Below are positions 57,610-64,000 of a stretch of DNA of 64,000 bases, one piece after another. The notes under the pieces are model-generated. The model did no database searches. It worked only from the letters and a program-made list of their open reading frames with translations, and was not told the origin of the DNA. Numbering within the stretch: position 1 is the first letter of the stretch; every line of letters begins with the position of its first letter. Where the stretch lies: positions 124,001-188,000 of the forward strand of contig NZ_AQHJ01000033.1 of the NCBI RefSeq assembly GCF_014925405.1, written 5' to 3'. The DNA is from Pseudoalteromonas ulvae UL12. GTDB lineage: Bacteria; Pseudomonadota; Gammaproteobacteria; Enterobacterales; Alteromonadaceae. Made by a program: the position numbers and the translations under genes.

Positions 57610-57636
57610 TTGTTCCAATAATCAGTATAGGAACAA
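57610..57636. promoter_or_regulatory. Inverted repeat upstream of the chemoreceptor gene
   Basis: TTGTTCC and GGAACAA, a 7-bp perfect inverted repeat with a 13-bp spacer, flank a minus-strand TATACT that could be a -10. It lies 33-60 bp upstream of the receptor start. It is a possible operator; the binding protein is unknown. Confidence 0.4.
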
Positions 57637-57802
57637 TTAATTAGTTATGTATGAAAAACGTTCAAGTTGTCGTTGTGTTATACCTCCCTCGATGTAAATA
57701 GATTTTGACATGCGGTCTGTATTTAATAACTGAATAGATTGTAATAGAAAGTATTAAGCAAATGTTCAAGAGGGAGGGAGTTGGCTTATATAGCACAACA
57801 TA

Positions 57803-57832
57803 TTTCCTACGCAGGGCCATATTTGCTATAAT
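57803..57832 (+). promoter_or_regulatory. Promoter of thiI
   Basis: TATAAT (57827-57832) preceded by TGC, with a weak -35 TTTCCT (57803-57808). It lies 30 bp upstream of the thiI ATG. Confidence 0.7.
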
Positions 57833-57862
57833 CGCGCGCTTGTCGCCGAGTGAGTAAATGAG

Positions 57863-59320
57863 ATGTTTAAATTTATTGTTAAATTGCACCCTGAGATCTC
57901 TATTAAGAGTCGTTCAGTCCGAAAGCGTTTTACTAAATTATTAGAAAATAACGTTAAAATCGTTATGCGTAGAATTGACGAAAAAGTCAAAATTGTGAAT
58001 AACTACGATAACGTGAGTGTAGTATCAAATAGTGAAGATTTAGCGATACGAGATGCACTCATTGGCGGGCTAAAGCGCATTCCGGGCATTGTGCAATTTA
58101 TTGAAGTGCAAGAAGTTGCCTTCGAGACTCTCGACGATATTTACCAAGCGACCTTGAAACTTAATTATGACGTGGTAGCAGGAAAGACGTTTTGTGTACG
58201 TTGTAAACGCCAAGGTAAGCATGATTTTACTTCTAGCGATGTGGAGCGTTATGTCGGTGGTGGGCTAAATCAAAATGTACCGGGTGCCAGAGTAAAACTA
58301 AAGGCTCCGCAAGAAACTGTAAAAATCGAAATTAAAGATCAACGGGCCTACATTATTACCCAAACTCACTTTGGTATGGCTGGATTCCCTCTGCCGACAC
58401 AAGAAGATGTCATTTCACTGATGTCAGGTGGTTTTGACTCGGGTGTTGCCAGTTATCAAATGATCCGTAAAGGAGCTCGCACACACTTCTTATTTTTTAA
58501 TTTAGGGGGCGCTGCGCATGAAATCGGTGTTAAGCAAGCAAGCCACTATATTTGGAAGCAATTTAGTTCAACGCACAAAGTGAAATTTATCAGTGTTGAT
58601 TTTGAACCTGTTGTCGCTGAAATATTAGAAAATGTTGAAAATAGCCAAATGGGTGTGGTGCTCAAACGTATGATGATGCGTGCAGGCAGCATGGTCGCTA
58701 AAAAAATGGGTGTAGAAGCATTAGTCACGGGGGAAAGTTTAGGGCAAGTGTCGAGTCAAACACTGACGAATTTAAGTGTGATTGACCAAGTAACCGATAC
58801 CTTAATTTTACGACCGCTTATTCAGCATGATAAACAAGAAATCATCAATATAGCTCGGCAAATAGGCACTTCTGAAATGGCAGAAGCCATGCCTGAATAT
58901 TGTGGAGTGATTTCTAAAAAGCCAACGGTGAAGGCGAAGCTAGAAAAAATCATTGAAGAAGAGGCAAAATTTGATTTTGAGATTTTAGATACCGTTGTTT
59001 ATAACGCACGGATCATGGATATTCGAGATATTGAAGTTGAAGCTAAGCAAGAGGTTAAAGAGGCTGAATCAGTGTCTGATTTACCTGCTGACGCTGTGGT
59101 TGTTGATATTCGCTCTCCAGAAGAAGAAGATGCCAACCCGTTAGAACTTGAAGGGGTTGAAGTTGTCCATGTGCCGTTTTTTCGCTTAGCCACTAAGTTT
59201 GGGGATTTACCTCAAGATAAAGAATATTATTTGTATTGTGCCAAAGGTGTGATGAGTCAGCTGCAAGCGTTGATTTTACATGAAAATGGCTATGGAAATG
59301 TGAAAGTATATCGTCCATAA
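57863..59320 (+). CDS. thiI: ThiI, tRNA 4-thiouridine synthetase and thiamine sulfur carrier
   Basis: A 485-residue three-domain protein: THUMP domain (about 60-165), PP-loop ATPase with SGGFDS (188-193), and a C-terminal rhodanese domain (about 400-485). Cys459 in YYLYCAKGVM is the persulfide carrier and Cys347 (PEYCGVI) its disulfide partner, matching the E. coli pair. It thiolates U8 of tRNA and, through the rhodanese domain, donates sulfur for the thiamine thiazole. A hairpin terminator follows. Confidence 0.98.
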   Translation: MFKFIVKLHPEISIKSRSVRKRFTKLLENNVKIVMRRIDEKVKIVNNYDNVSVVSNSEDLAIRDALIGGLKRIPGIVQFIEVQEVAFETLDDIYQATLKLNYDVVAGKTFCVRCKRQGKHDFTSSDVERYVGGGLNQNVPGARVKLKAPQETVKIEIKDQRAYIITQTHFGMAGFPLPTQEDVISLMSGGFDSGVASYQMIRKGARTHFLFFNLGGAAHEIGVKQASHYIWKQFSSTHKVKFISVDFEPVVAEILENVENSQMGVVLKRMMMRAGSMVAKKMGVEALVTGESLGQVSSQTLTNLSVIDQVTDTLILRPLIQHDKQEIINIARQIGTSEMAEAMPEYCGVISKKPTVKAKLEKIIEEEAKFDFEILDTVVYNARIMDIRDIEVEAKQEVKEAESVSDLPADAVVVDIRSPEEEDANPLELEGVEVVHVPFFRLATKFGDLPQDKEYYLYCAKGVMSQLQALILHENGYGNVKVYRP

Positions 59321-59378
59321 AAATGCTTACATATCAGCGTGTTTTCGATATCAGGAAGACACGCTAAAGAGTTAAATA

Positions 59379-60305
59379 TCAATGTAAAAGCGTACCATCT
59401 GGTGCGCTTTTTTTTGCATTTGCATCATGATTAATTTGTTTGAGCATGTCCATATTGTACGGTGTTGCTAGATTATATTGTTGCCCTAATTGCACAATGT
59501 AACCGCAGATTGCTTCTATTTCTGATGGCTGCCCGGCTGCGATATCTCGATTCATAGATGAAAAGTTGTCTGCAGTGTCGCGCATCACTTTGTAGACTAA
59601 ATACAGAACTTTATGCAGTTCTATCTTCACGCCTTGGACTAAAGCCAGTTGATAGGCTTCATGGACTAAATGCAACACTTGGCTAGCGTATTTGGGCTGG
59701 GTGAGCTGGCCGTTTTTCACTTGATTAATGGCAGACAGCGGGTTAATCGCAACATTGATAATGAGTTTTTGCCACAAAAGTTGTTCGATATTATCAACAA
59801 GGTGTAAATCAGGGATAGCCACACTTAAATTTTTAAACACCTTTGCTTGATTCGCTTTGGCGGCAGCATTGACCGCTCCGAGGTTACTCATTCCATGGCC
59901 AGTATGAATCACGTCTTGCTGTGAGCGTTTATAGGCTGCTTGCGTGGTAGTGAGGAAAAACAATTGTTGCTGACCACTTAGTAAAGGCGCGATAAGCTCA
60001 ATACTGCCCATACCGTTGTGGCTTAAAATAATGACTGCGTGCTTACTTAATCTAGGTTTAATTGCGTTAAAAGCATCTAAAACACTAAAGGCTTTGGTCG
60101 GAATAATTACGCATTCTATTTTATCTTGGCTTTCAATATCTTCAATCTTGGGTGTAAAGGCTGTGCATTCATCATTACGCCAGTAATTGAAGTGAGAATG
60201 TGGCAGCTGAGCGCGTAAGCACAGTGTAACGGCATAATGTGGTTGTAAATAGTAACCATATAATAAGCCAATCGCACCTTTACCTATGATATGAATATCA
60301 GGCAT
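59379..60305 (-). CDS. panE: 2-dehydropantoate 2-reductase (ketopantoate reductase)
   Basis: A 308-residue NADP-dependent reductase of the PanE/ApbA family. The N-terminal Rossmann fold starts IHIIGKGAIGLLYGYYL. VIIPTKAFSVLDAF precedes the catalytic-Lys region. WQKLIINVAINPLSAINQVKNGQL is the conserved C-domain helix. It reduces ketopantoate to pantoate for coenzyme A synthesis. The ending KKSAPDGTLLH is encoded by the hairpin that terminates thiI. It overlaps the upstream VanZ-like gene by eight bases. Confidence 0.92.
   Translation of the reverse strand: MPDIHIIGKGAIGLLYGYYLQPHYAVTLCLRAQLPHSHFNYWRNDECTAFTPKIEDIESQDKIECVIIPTKAFSVLDAFNAIKPRLSKHAVIILSHNGMGSIELIAPLLSGQQQLFFLTTTQAAYKRSQQDVIHTGHGMSNLGAVNAAAKANQAKVFKNLSVAIPDLHLVDNIEQLLWQKLIINVAINPLSAINQVKNGQLTQPKYASQVLHLVHEAYQLALVQGVKIELHKVLYLVYKVMRDTADNFSSMNRDIAAGQPSEIEAICGYIVQLGQQYNLATPYNMDMLKQINHDANAKKSAPDGTLLH
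59387..59415 (+). terminator. thiI terminator inside the 3' end of panE
   Basis: AAAAGCGTACC and GGTGCGCTTTT (one G-U pair) with loop ATCT are followed by more T residues. It lies 66 bp after thiI and within the last codons of the convergent panE gene, so the same bases encode the PanE C-terminus. Confidence 0.8.
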
Positions 60306-60645
60306 CTTTTTTCACATATTTGTGCCAGCAATAAGAAGCTGCAAAATAGCTTAAGGCACCTAAAGTATCGGCAATAAAATCAGCGACTGAGGCTTGGCGA
60401 TGGGGTAGGTTATGTTGCATGATTTCGACAATGCCACCATAACTTGCAAGGACGAGAATATACACCCAAATCGGAGCTTTGATCGCATGGGCAAGCAACC
60501 CTGCTAAAATGAAAAATATGCCAAAATGTGCCACTTTATCTATGTGTGGGAATAACATGATCCCACCTTTTACTTCCTTGGCAAATAACGCTGTAAACGA
60601 TAGCACAGCAATAAAAAACACTAATTGGTAAACTCGACGACTCAC
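60298..60645 (-). CDS. VanZ-like membrane protein
   Basis: A 115-residue protein with about four membrane helices. The VanZ-like pattern is HIDKVAHFGIFFILAGLLAHA (about 33-53) followed by GGIVEIMQHNLPHRQASVADFIADTLGALSYF (the E-x2-Q and D-x3-N/D-x2-G motif). The family is named after a teicoplanin-resistance accessory protein, but the common small members have no established role. It overlaps panE, so the two are co-transcribed. No drug resistance should be inferred. Confidence 0.85.
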   Translation of the reverse strand: MSRRVYQLVFFIAVLSFTALFAKEVKGGIMLFPHIDKVAHFGIFFILAGLLAHAIKAPIWVYILVLASYGGIVEIMQHNLPHRQASVADFIADTLGALSYFAASYCWHKYVKKDA

Positions 60646-60758
60646 AATTTTGGCTCTTGATTTAACTTATGGGTCAGTATATCAAACTAAGTGAGCGACG
60701 CTGCTGCTTTTTTGTAACTCAATTAGCAATAATCATTTGACGCGTACATGCCGGAATA

Positions 60759-60787
60759 TTCGCATTTCAACGTGACTTGGGTATAAT
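60759..60787 (+). promoter_or_regulatory. Candidate promoter of yajQ
   Basis: TATAAT (60782-60787) with TTCGCA (60759-60764) at 17-bp spacing, ending 27 bp before the yajQ ATG. Confidence 0.65.
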
Positions 60788-60814
60788 CGCTGCAATATTT
60801 TTGAGGAGAAAACT

Positions 60815-61297
60815 ATGCCATCTTTTGACATTGTATCTGAAGTTGAAATGAGTGAAGCGAAGAATGCGGTTGATAATGCTAACCGTGAATTAGAAACGCG
60901 TTTTGATTTTCGCGGCGTGGATGCATCAATCGAATTAAACGATAAAGTGATTAAGCTAAAAGCTGAAGCTGATCCACAAGTTATGCAATTGTTTGATATT
61001 TTAGCAAATAAAATTTCTAAACGTGGTTTAGATGTCGCAAGCTTAGAGTTACAAGATATTACACGAGCAGGTAAAAATGTAATGCGTAATGTTGCTCTAA
61101 AGCAAGGAATCGAAAAAGAGATGGCTAAGAAAATAGTCAAAACGATTAAAGATTCGAAAATCAAAGTTCAGGCTTCTATCCAAGGTGAAGAAGTGCGCGT
61201 GACAGGTAAAAAACGTGATGATTTGCAAGAAGCCATGCAAGTTATTCGTACTGCTGATTTAGGTCAGCCATTTCAATTTAAGAACTTTCGCGATTAA
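60815..61297 (+). CDS. yajQ: YajQ (UPF0234), nucleotide-binding protein
   Basis: A 160-residue YajQ. It opens [33 protein letters not shown] and ends with [24 protein letters not shown], both invariant blocks. The family has two ferredoxin-like domains that bind nucleotides; members in Xanthomonas and Pseudomonas bind cyclic di-GMP and affect gene control. GAGGAGAAAACT gives a good ribosome site. Possible sensors nearby do not prove a link. It is followed by a weak terminator and the btuB riboswitch. Confidence 0.97.
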   Translation: MPSFDIVSEVEMSEAKNAVDNANRELETRFDFRGVDASIELNDKVIKLKAEADPQVMQLFDILANKISKRGLDVASLELQDITRAGKNVMRNVALKQGIEKEMAKKIVKTIKDSKIKVQASIQGEEVRVTGKKRDDLQEAMQVIRTADLGQPFQFKNFRD

Positions 61298-61312
61298 ATT
61301 ACCTGCTACTCA

Positions 61313-61350
61313 AAAGGCAAGTTAACTTACTTAGCTTGCCTTTCTGTTTT
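61313..61350 (+). terminator. Terminator after yajQ
   Basis: AAAGGCAAG/CTTGCCTTT, a 9-bp stem with a 13-base loop followed by CTGTTTT, 16 bp past the yajQ stop. Confidence 0.6.
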
Positions 61351-61456
61351 GGACTTCTATACGTCCGTTGACATTCTTCCTTAAGATCATCACAATACGC
61401 GTAAATTGCCACTATTAGTTATTTATTGGATGCTGATAGTTAAGCAGAACCTTTAA

Positions 61457-61598
61457 TTAAGGTGCCAATGAAGCTTCATTTTATTATGTAAGCTTTTGAG
61501 GATAATCGGGAAGTTGGTGAGTTCATATCCAACACTGCCCCCGCAACGGTGAGCGTGATAAATAAATATTTATCCGACAGTCCGGAGACCGGCCTTAA
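61457..61598 (+). promoter_or_regulatory. Cobalamin (AdoCbl) riboswitch upstream of btuB
   Basis: Conserved elements appear in order: AAGGTGCC, GGATAATCGGGAAG, GGTGAG, GCCCCCGCAACGGTGAGCG and the B12 box AGTCCGGAGACCGGCC. This is a complete aptamer of a B12 riboswitch. It sits about 50 nt before the btuB start and should shut off expression when cobalamin is plentiful, most likely by hiding the ribosome site because no obvious terminator intervenes. Boundaries are approximate. Confidence 0.95.
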
Positions 61599-61646
61599 TT
61601 GTCATTCAGTTACTTACCATTTGTGCGGTGGGCACAAGGAGATACC

Positions 61647-63494
61647 ATGTTTTACAAATCAAAAGCTACCTTAGCAGTGGCGGCCGCCATTACTTCTTTT
61701 TTTTCAACTTCTGTATTTTCGCAAGACGCAATCGAAACGATCACAGTGACCAGCAATAAAATTGAGCAATCAATTGAAAATGTTTTAGCCACTGTAAATG
61801 TTATTACTCGTGACGATATCGATAAAGCGAATGCGCGTGATTTACCCACTTTATTACAAAGCCTAGGTGGCATTGATATTGTCCGTAACGGCGGTCAAGG
61901 TCAAAATACGAGCTTGTTTATTCGTGGTGCTAGCTCTAGCCACTCTTTAGTGTTGATTGATGGTATCCGTGTCGGCTCAGCTTCTTTGGGTTATAAATCA
62001 TTATCGACTGTGCCGCTTAATTCAATTGAACGCGTTGAAATCGTGAAGGGCTCACGTGCTGCTTGGTATGGTTCTGACGCATTAGCTGGGGTCATCAATA
62101 TTATCACTCGCACGGGTGATAGCTCATCAGTGGCATTTACCAGTGGTGCGGATAATTACACCGATTTGCAATTTTCAGGTGCCCTTAACGGTGAGAATTA
62201 CGCTGTTGTCTTAAATGCGGGTGCTGAAAAAACCGATGGTTTTGATGTAACAACCAATCAAGATTTAGACCGCGACGGCTATGAAAATCAAAATGTGGGT
62301 ATTAATGCGCGTTTTCAAACCGCTGACTTTGGTGAATTCAAATTCATTACGCAATATAGCGAAGGTGAAGTTGAATATGATAGCAGTGGCGACGATCTTC
62401 AAGAATTCGAAAAGTTTCACACTTTATTAGGTTGGACAAAATCCGTGGGTTCGTTTGATCATCAATTGCAATTGAGTCAAAGCAAAGATAAAGAATTCAA
62501 TACGATGCAGGTTCCAACAGCGTGGCATAAGCCGAGTAACTATCAAACTAATCGTGAAGAAGCCAACTATCAGCTCGCTGTTAATGTTAATTCTCAATGG
62601 GATCTAGCTGGTGGTATCGATTGGAACCATGAAGATTTAAGTGACTCAGTCAATGCATGGGCTGGCCCAGAACAACCAAAATCAGGCTTTACCGATGAAA
62701 CACGTGACAACTTAGGTGTGTATGTGGGCGGATATTTTGATTCGCAAGCTTTGAATGTGAACGCGGTTGTACGTCGTGATGATAACTCTGATTTTGGGGT
62801 GAATAATACCTACAATGTAGCGGTTGGTTTGCCTGTTTCTGATATTGGTATGTTTAGAGCCACCCATGGCACAGGTTTTAAGGCGCCGACATTTAACAAT
62901 GCCAGTTCAATTTGGGGCACAAACCCAGATCTACAGCCAGAAGAATCAGCCAATACTGAGCTTGGTTTTAATCTGAATTTAGCGCAAGGCCAGTTTGATG
63001 TTGCGGTATTTAAAAATGATATAGACAACCTTATCCAGTGGGTACAAGGGCCTGAAAATGTCGCTAAAGCCGTCTTTGAAGGGGTTGAAATCAGTGGTCA
63101 GTTTAGCTTATTTGGATTCGACAACAATGCGAACTTTACTTACTTAGATGCTAAAGATGAGCATACTGGTACGCAGTTAGTCTTACGACCTAAGCATGCG
63201 GTGAATTGGACAGTGTCAAAACAAATTGATGCTTTATATCTTGCAGTTGAAATGCAATATCGTTCAGATCGTTTAAGTTATTACCAAACGCCGTTGCAGT
63301 CATATACGCTTTGGAATGTCAGTGCAAACTATAACATTGTTGACAACATCAAACTAAATGCGCGTTTAGAGAATGCATTTGATAAAGATTATGTCACTAA
63401 TGTGGCGGGAACTAACTGGCAAACAGGTGAAATCACCTCTAATTATGTGGGGGCGGGTCGTCGCCTTTATGTTGGAATCAATTATAGTTTTTAA
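61647..63494 (+). CDS. btuB: BtuB, TonB-dependent vitamin B12 receptor
   Basis: A 615-residue outer-membrane receptor. Signal peptide about 1-25 (SVFS). The TonB box is ETITVTS (30-36), then the plug domain (about 40-150: LLQSLGGIDIVRNGGQGQNTS in pieces, LVLIDGIRVGS, IERVEIVKGSRAAWYGSDALAGVINI). A 22-strand barrel ends with VGAGRRLYVGINYSF, whose terminal Phe is the outer-membrane assembly signal. ATG 61647 has AAGGAG 7 bp upstream. It imports cobalamin under riboswitch control. Specificity is set by the riboswitch context. Confidence 0.94.
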   Translation: MFYKSKATLAVAAAITSFFSTSVFSQDAIETITVTSNKIEQSIENVLATVNVITRDDIDKANARDLPTLLQSLGGIDIVRNGGQGQNTSLFIRGASSSHSLVLIDGIRVGSASLGYKSLSTVPLNSIERVEIVKGSRAAWYGSDALAGVINIITRTGDSSSVAFTSGADNYTDLQFSGALNGENYAVVLNAGAEKTDGFDVTTNQDLDRDGYENQNVGINARFQTADFGEFKFITQYSEGEVEYDSSGDDLQEFEKFHTLLGWTKSVGSFDHQLQLSQSKDKEFNTMQVPTAWHKPSNYQTNREEANYQLAVNVNSQWDLAGGIDWNHEDLSDSVNAWAGPEQPKSGFTDETRDNLGVYVGGYFDSQALNVNAVVRRDDNSDFGVNNTYNVAVGLPVSDIGMFRATHGTGFKAPTFNNASSIWGTNPDLQPEESANTELGFNLNLAQGQFDVAVFKNDIDNLIQWVQGPENVAKAVFEGVEISGQFSLFGFDNNANFTYLDAKDEHTGTQLVLRPKHAVNWTVSKQIDALYLAVEMQYRSDRLSYYQTPLQSYTLWNVSANYNIVDNIKLNARLENAFDKDYVTNVAGTNWQTGEITSNYVGAGRRLYVGINYSF

Positions 63495-63507
63495 TTGATT
63501 GAAAGAT

Positions 63508-63548
63508 AAAAAACCCCATGGCGAGAATACGCGATGGGTTTTTTTTAT
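63508..63548. terminator. Terminator between btuB and hutC
   Basis: A-run with CCCAT/ATGGG pairing, extended imperfectly by GCG/CGC, and a long T-run. Its T-run touches the stop codon region of the convergent hutC gene. Confidence 0.8.
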
Positions 63549-64000
63549 TTATTTCTTTTAAACGTTAAATGCCCACCCAGGCGATATTTACTGCCAGGCG
63601 AAACTAATCGGGTAAAACTGACAATGCCATTTGATGACCAAGTGCGGCGGATCACTTGTAAACACGGTTCTTCATTGTAAAGGGCGAGCCAATTACACAT
63701 TTCAGTGTTGGGGCTGATGGCTTCCACGGTATGTTTAGCTTCAGTCAGAGGCGCTGCTTTACATAAATATTCATGTGGTGTTGTTAATTCAAAATCTTGT
63801 TGTAAATAATCAGGTGCAAATTCTGGGTTCACAAAGCGCTCTTCCACTTGCAGAGGGATTTCATTTTCGAGATGCACTAAAACCGAATGATAGACTTGAC
63901 TATCGATTTCAACACCTAAAGCAATCGCAATAGGCGCAATGGCTGACATTGACTCAAGAGTAATGGGTAAGCAGCTGTATTGGCCGCCGCGCTCTTTTAC
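63545..64000 (-). CDS. hutC: HutC, histidine-utilisation repressor (C-terminal part)
   Basis: The frame continues through the right edge, giving 151 residues of the C-terminal UTRA effector domain. Signatures: IALGVEIDSQVYHSVLVHLEN, VEERFVNPEFAPDYLQQDF, YLCKAAPLTEAKHTVEAISPN and SFTRLVSPGSKYRLGGHLTF, typical of HutC. This GntR-family repressor binds urocanate and releases the hut operators. The DNA-binding helix-turn-helix and the hut catabolic genes should lie beyond the window. Confidence 0.88.
   Translation of the reverse strand, partial: VKERGGQYSCLPITLESMSAIAPIAIALGVEIDSQVYHSVLVHLENEIPLQVEERFVNPEFAPDYLQQDFELTTPHEYLCKAAPLTEAKHTVEAISPNTEMCNWLALYNEEPCLQVIRRTWSSNGIVSFTRLVSPGSKYRLGGHLTFKRNK

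Noticed and set aside
60298..60645. Glycopeptide resistance suggested by the VanZ name
   Set aside because: Only a generic VanZ-like fold is visible, with no van genes nearby. The name is historical.

Overview
The window reads as the core chromosome of a marine gammaproteobacterium of the Alteromonadales, most likely Pseudoalteromonadaceae. This is inferred from the AT-rich composition, from gene neighbourhoods such as rplM-rpsI-petABC-sspAB and mraZ-to-mutT, and from gene sets such as degS/degQ, zapG/zapE, lpoA and btuB with a B12 riboswitch. No phage, insertion sequence, CRISPR array, tRNA or rRNA was seen. Assignments rest on motif recognition by eye, without database searches.

Layout. 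(1) 1-1715: end of an mla locus (mlaB), then ibaG and murA. (2) 1773-6029: degS, degQ and zapG on the minus strand, with zapE divergent. (3) 6075-11558: rplM-rpsI, the cytochrome bc1 operon petABC and sspA-sspB. (4) 11733-14422: a three-gene TRAP transporter. (5) 14539-19456: the dolP-diaA-yraN-lpoA block, divergent rsmI, and the RNase P RNA gene. (6) 19800-25292: a secreted S12 serine hydrolase with a C-terminal TPR, a LysE exporter with a LysR regulator, and an S41 lipoprotein protease paired with a small lipoprotein. (7) 25647-48169: a complete division and cell wall cluster in the order mraZ rsmH ftsL ftsI murE murF mraY murD ftsW murG murC ddlB ftsQ ftsA ftsZ lpxC, then dciA (opposite strand), an M23 peptidase, secA and mutT. 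(8) 48254-57576: an accessory stretch with three periplasmic solute-binding proteins lacking transport partners, a 57-residue micro-gene, a LysR regulator divergent from cytochrome b561-yceI, and a very large chemoreceptor. (9) 57863-64000: thiI, panE, a VanZ-like gene, yajQ, the cobalamin riboswitch with btuB, and the end of hutC.

Functionally the window is dominated by envelope building and surveillance: peptidoglycan precursors (murA to ddlB), septation (fts genes, zapE, zapG), lipid A commitment (lpxC), secretion (secA), outer-membrane quality control (degS, degQ, dolP, lpoA) and respiration (petABC).

The most unusual objects are these. The chemoreceptor at 54025-57576 has ten tandem units of exactly 45 residues behind a canonical HAMP domain. 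The mraZ promoter has a perfect 9-bp inverted repeat lying on its -35 element, upstream of four MraZ-type boxes spaced 10 bp apart. The accessory sensory stretch and several perfect inverted repeats near regulated genes are also worth testing.
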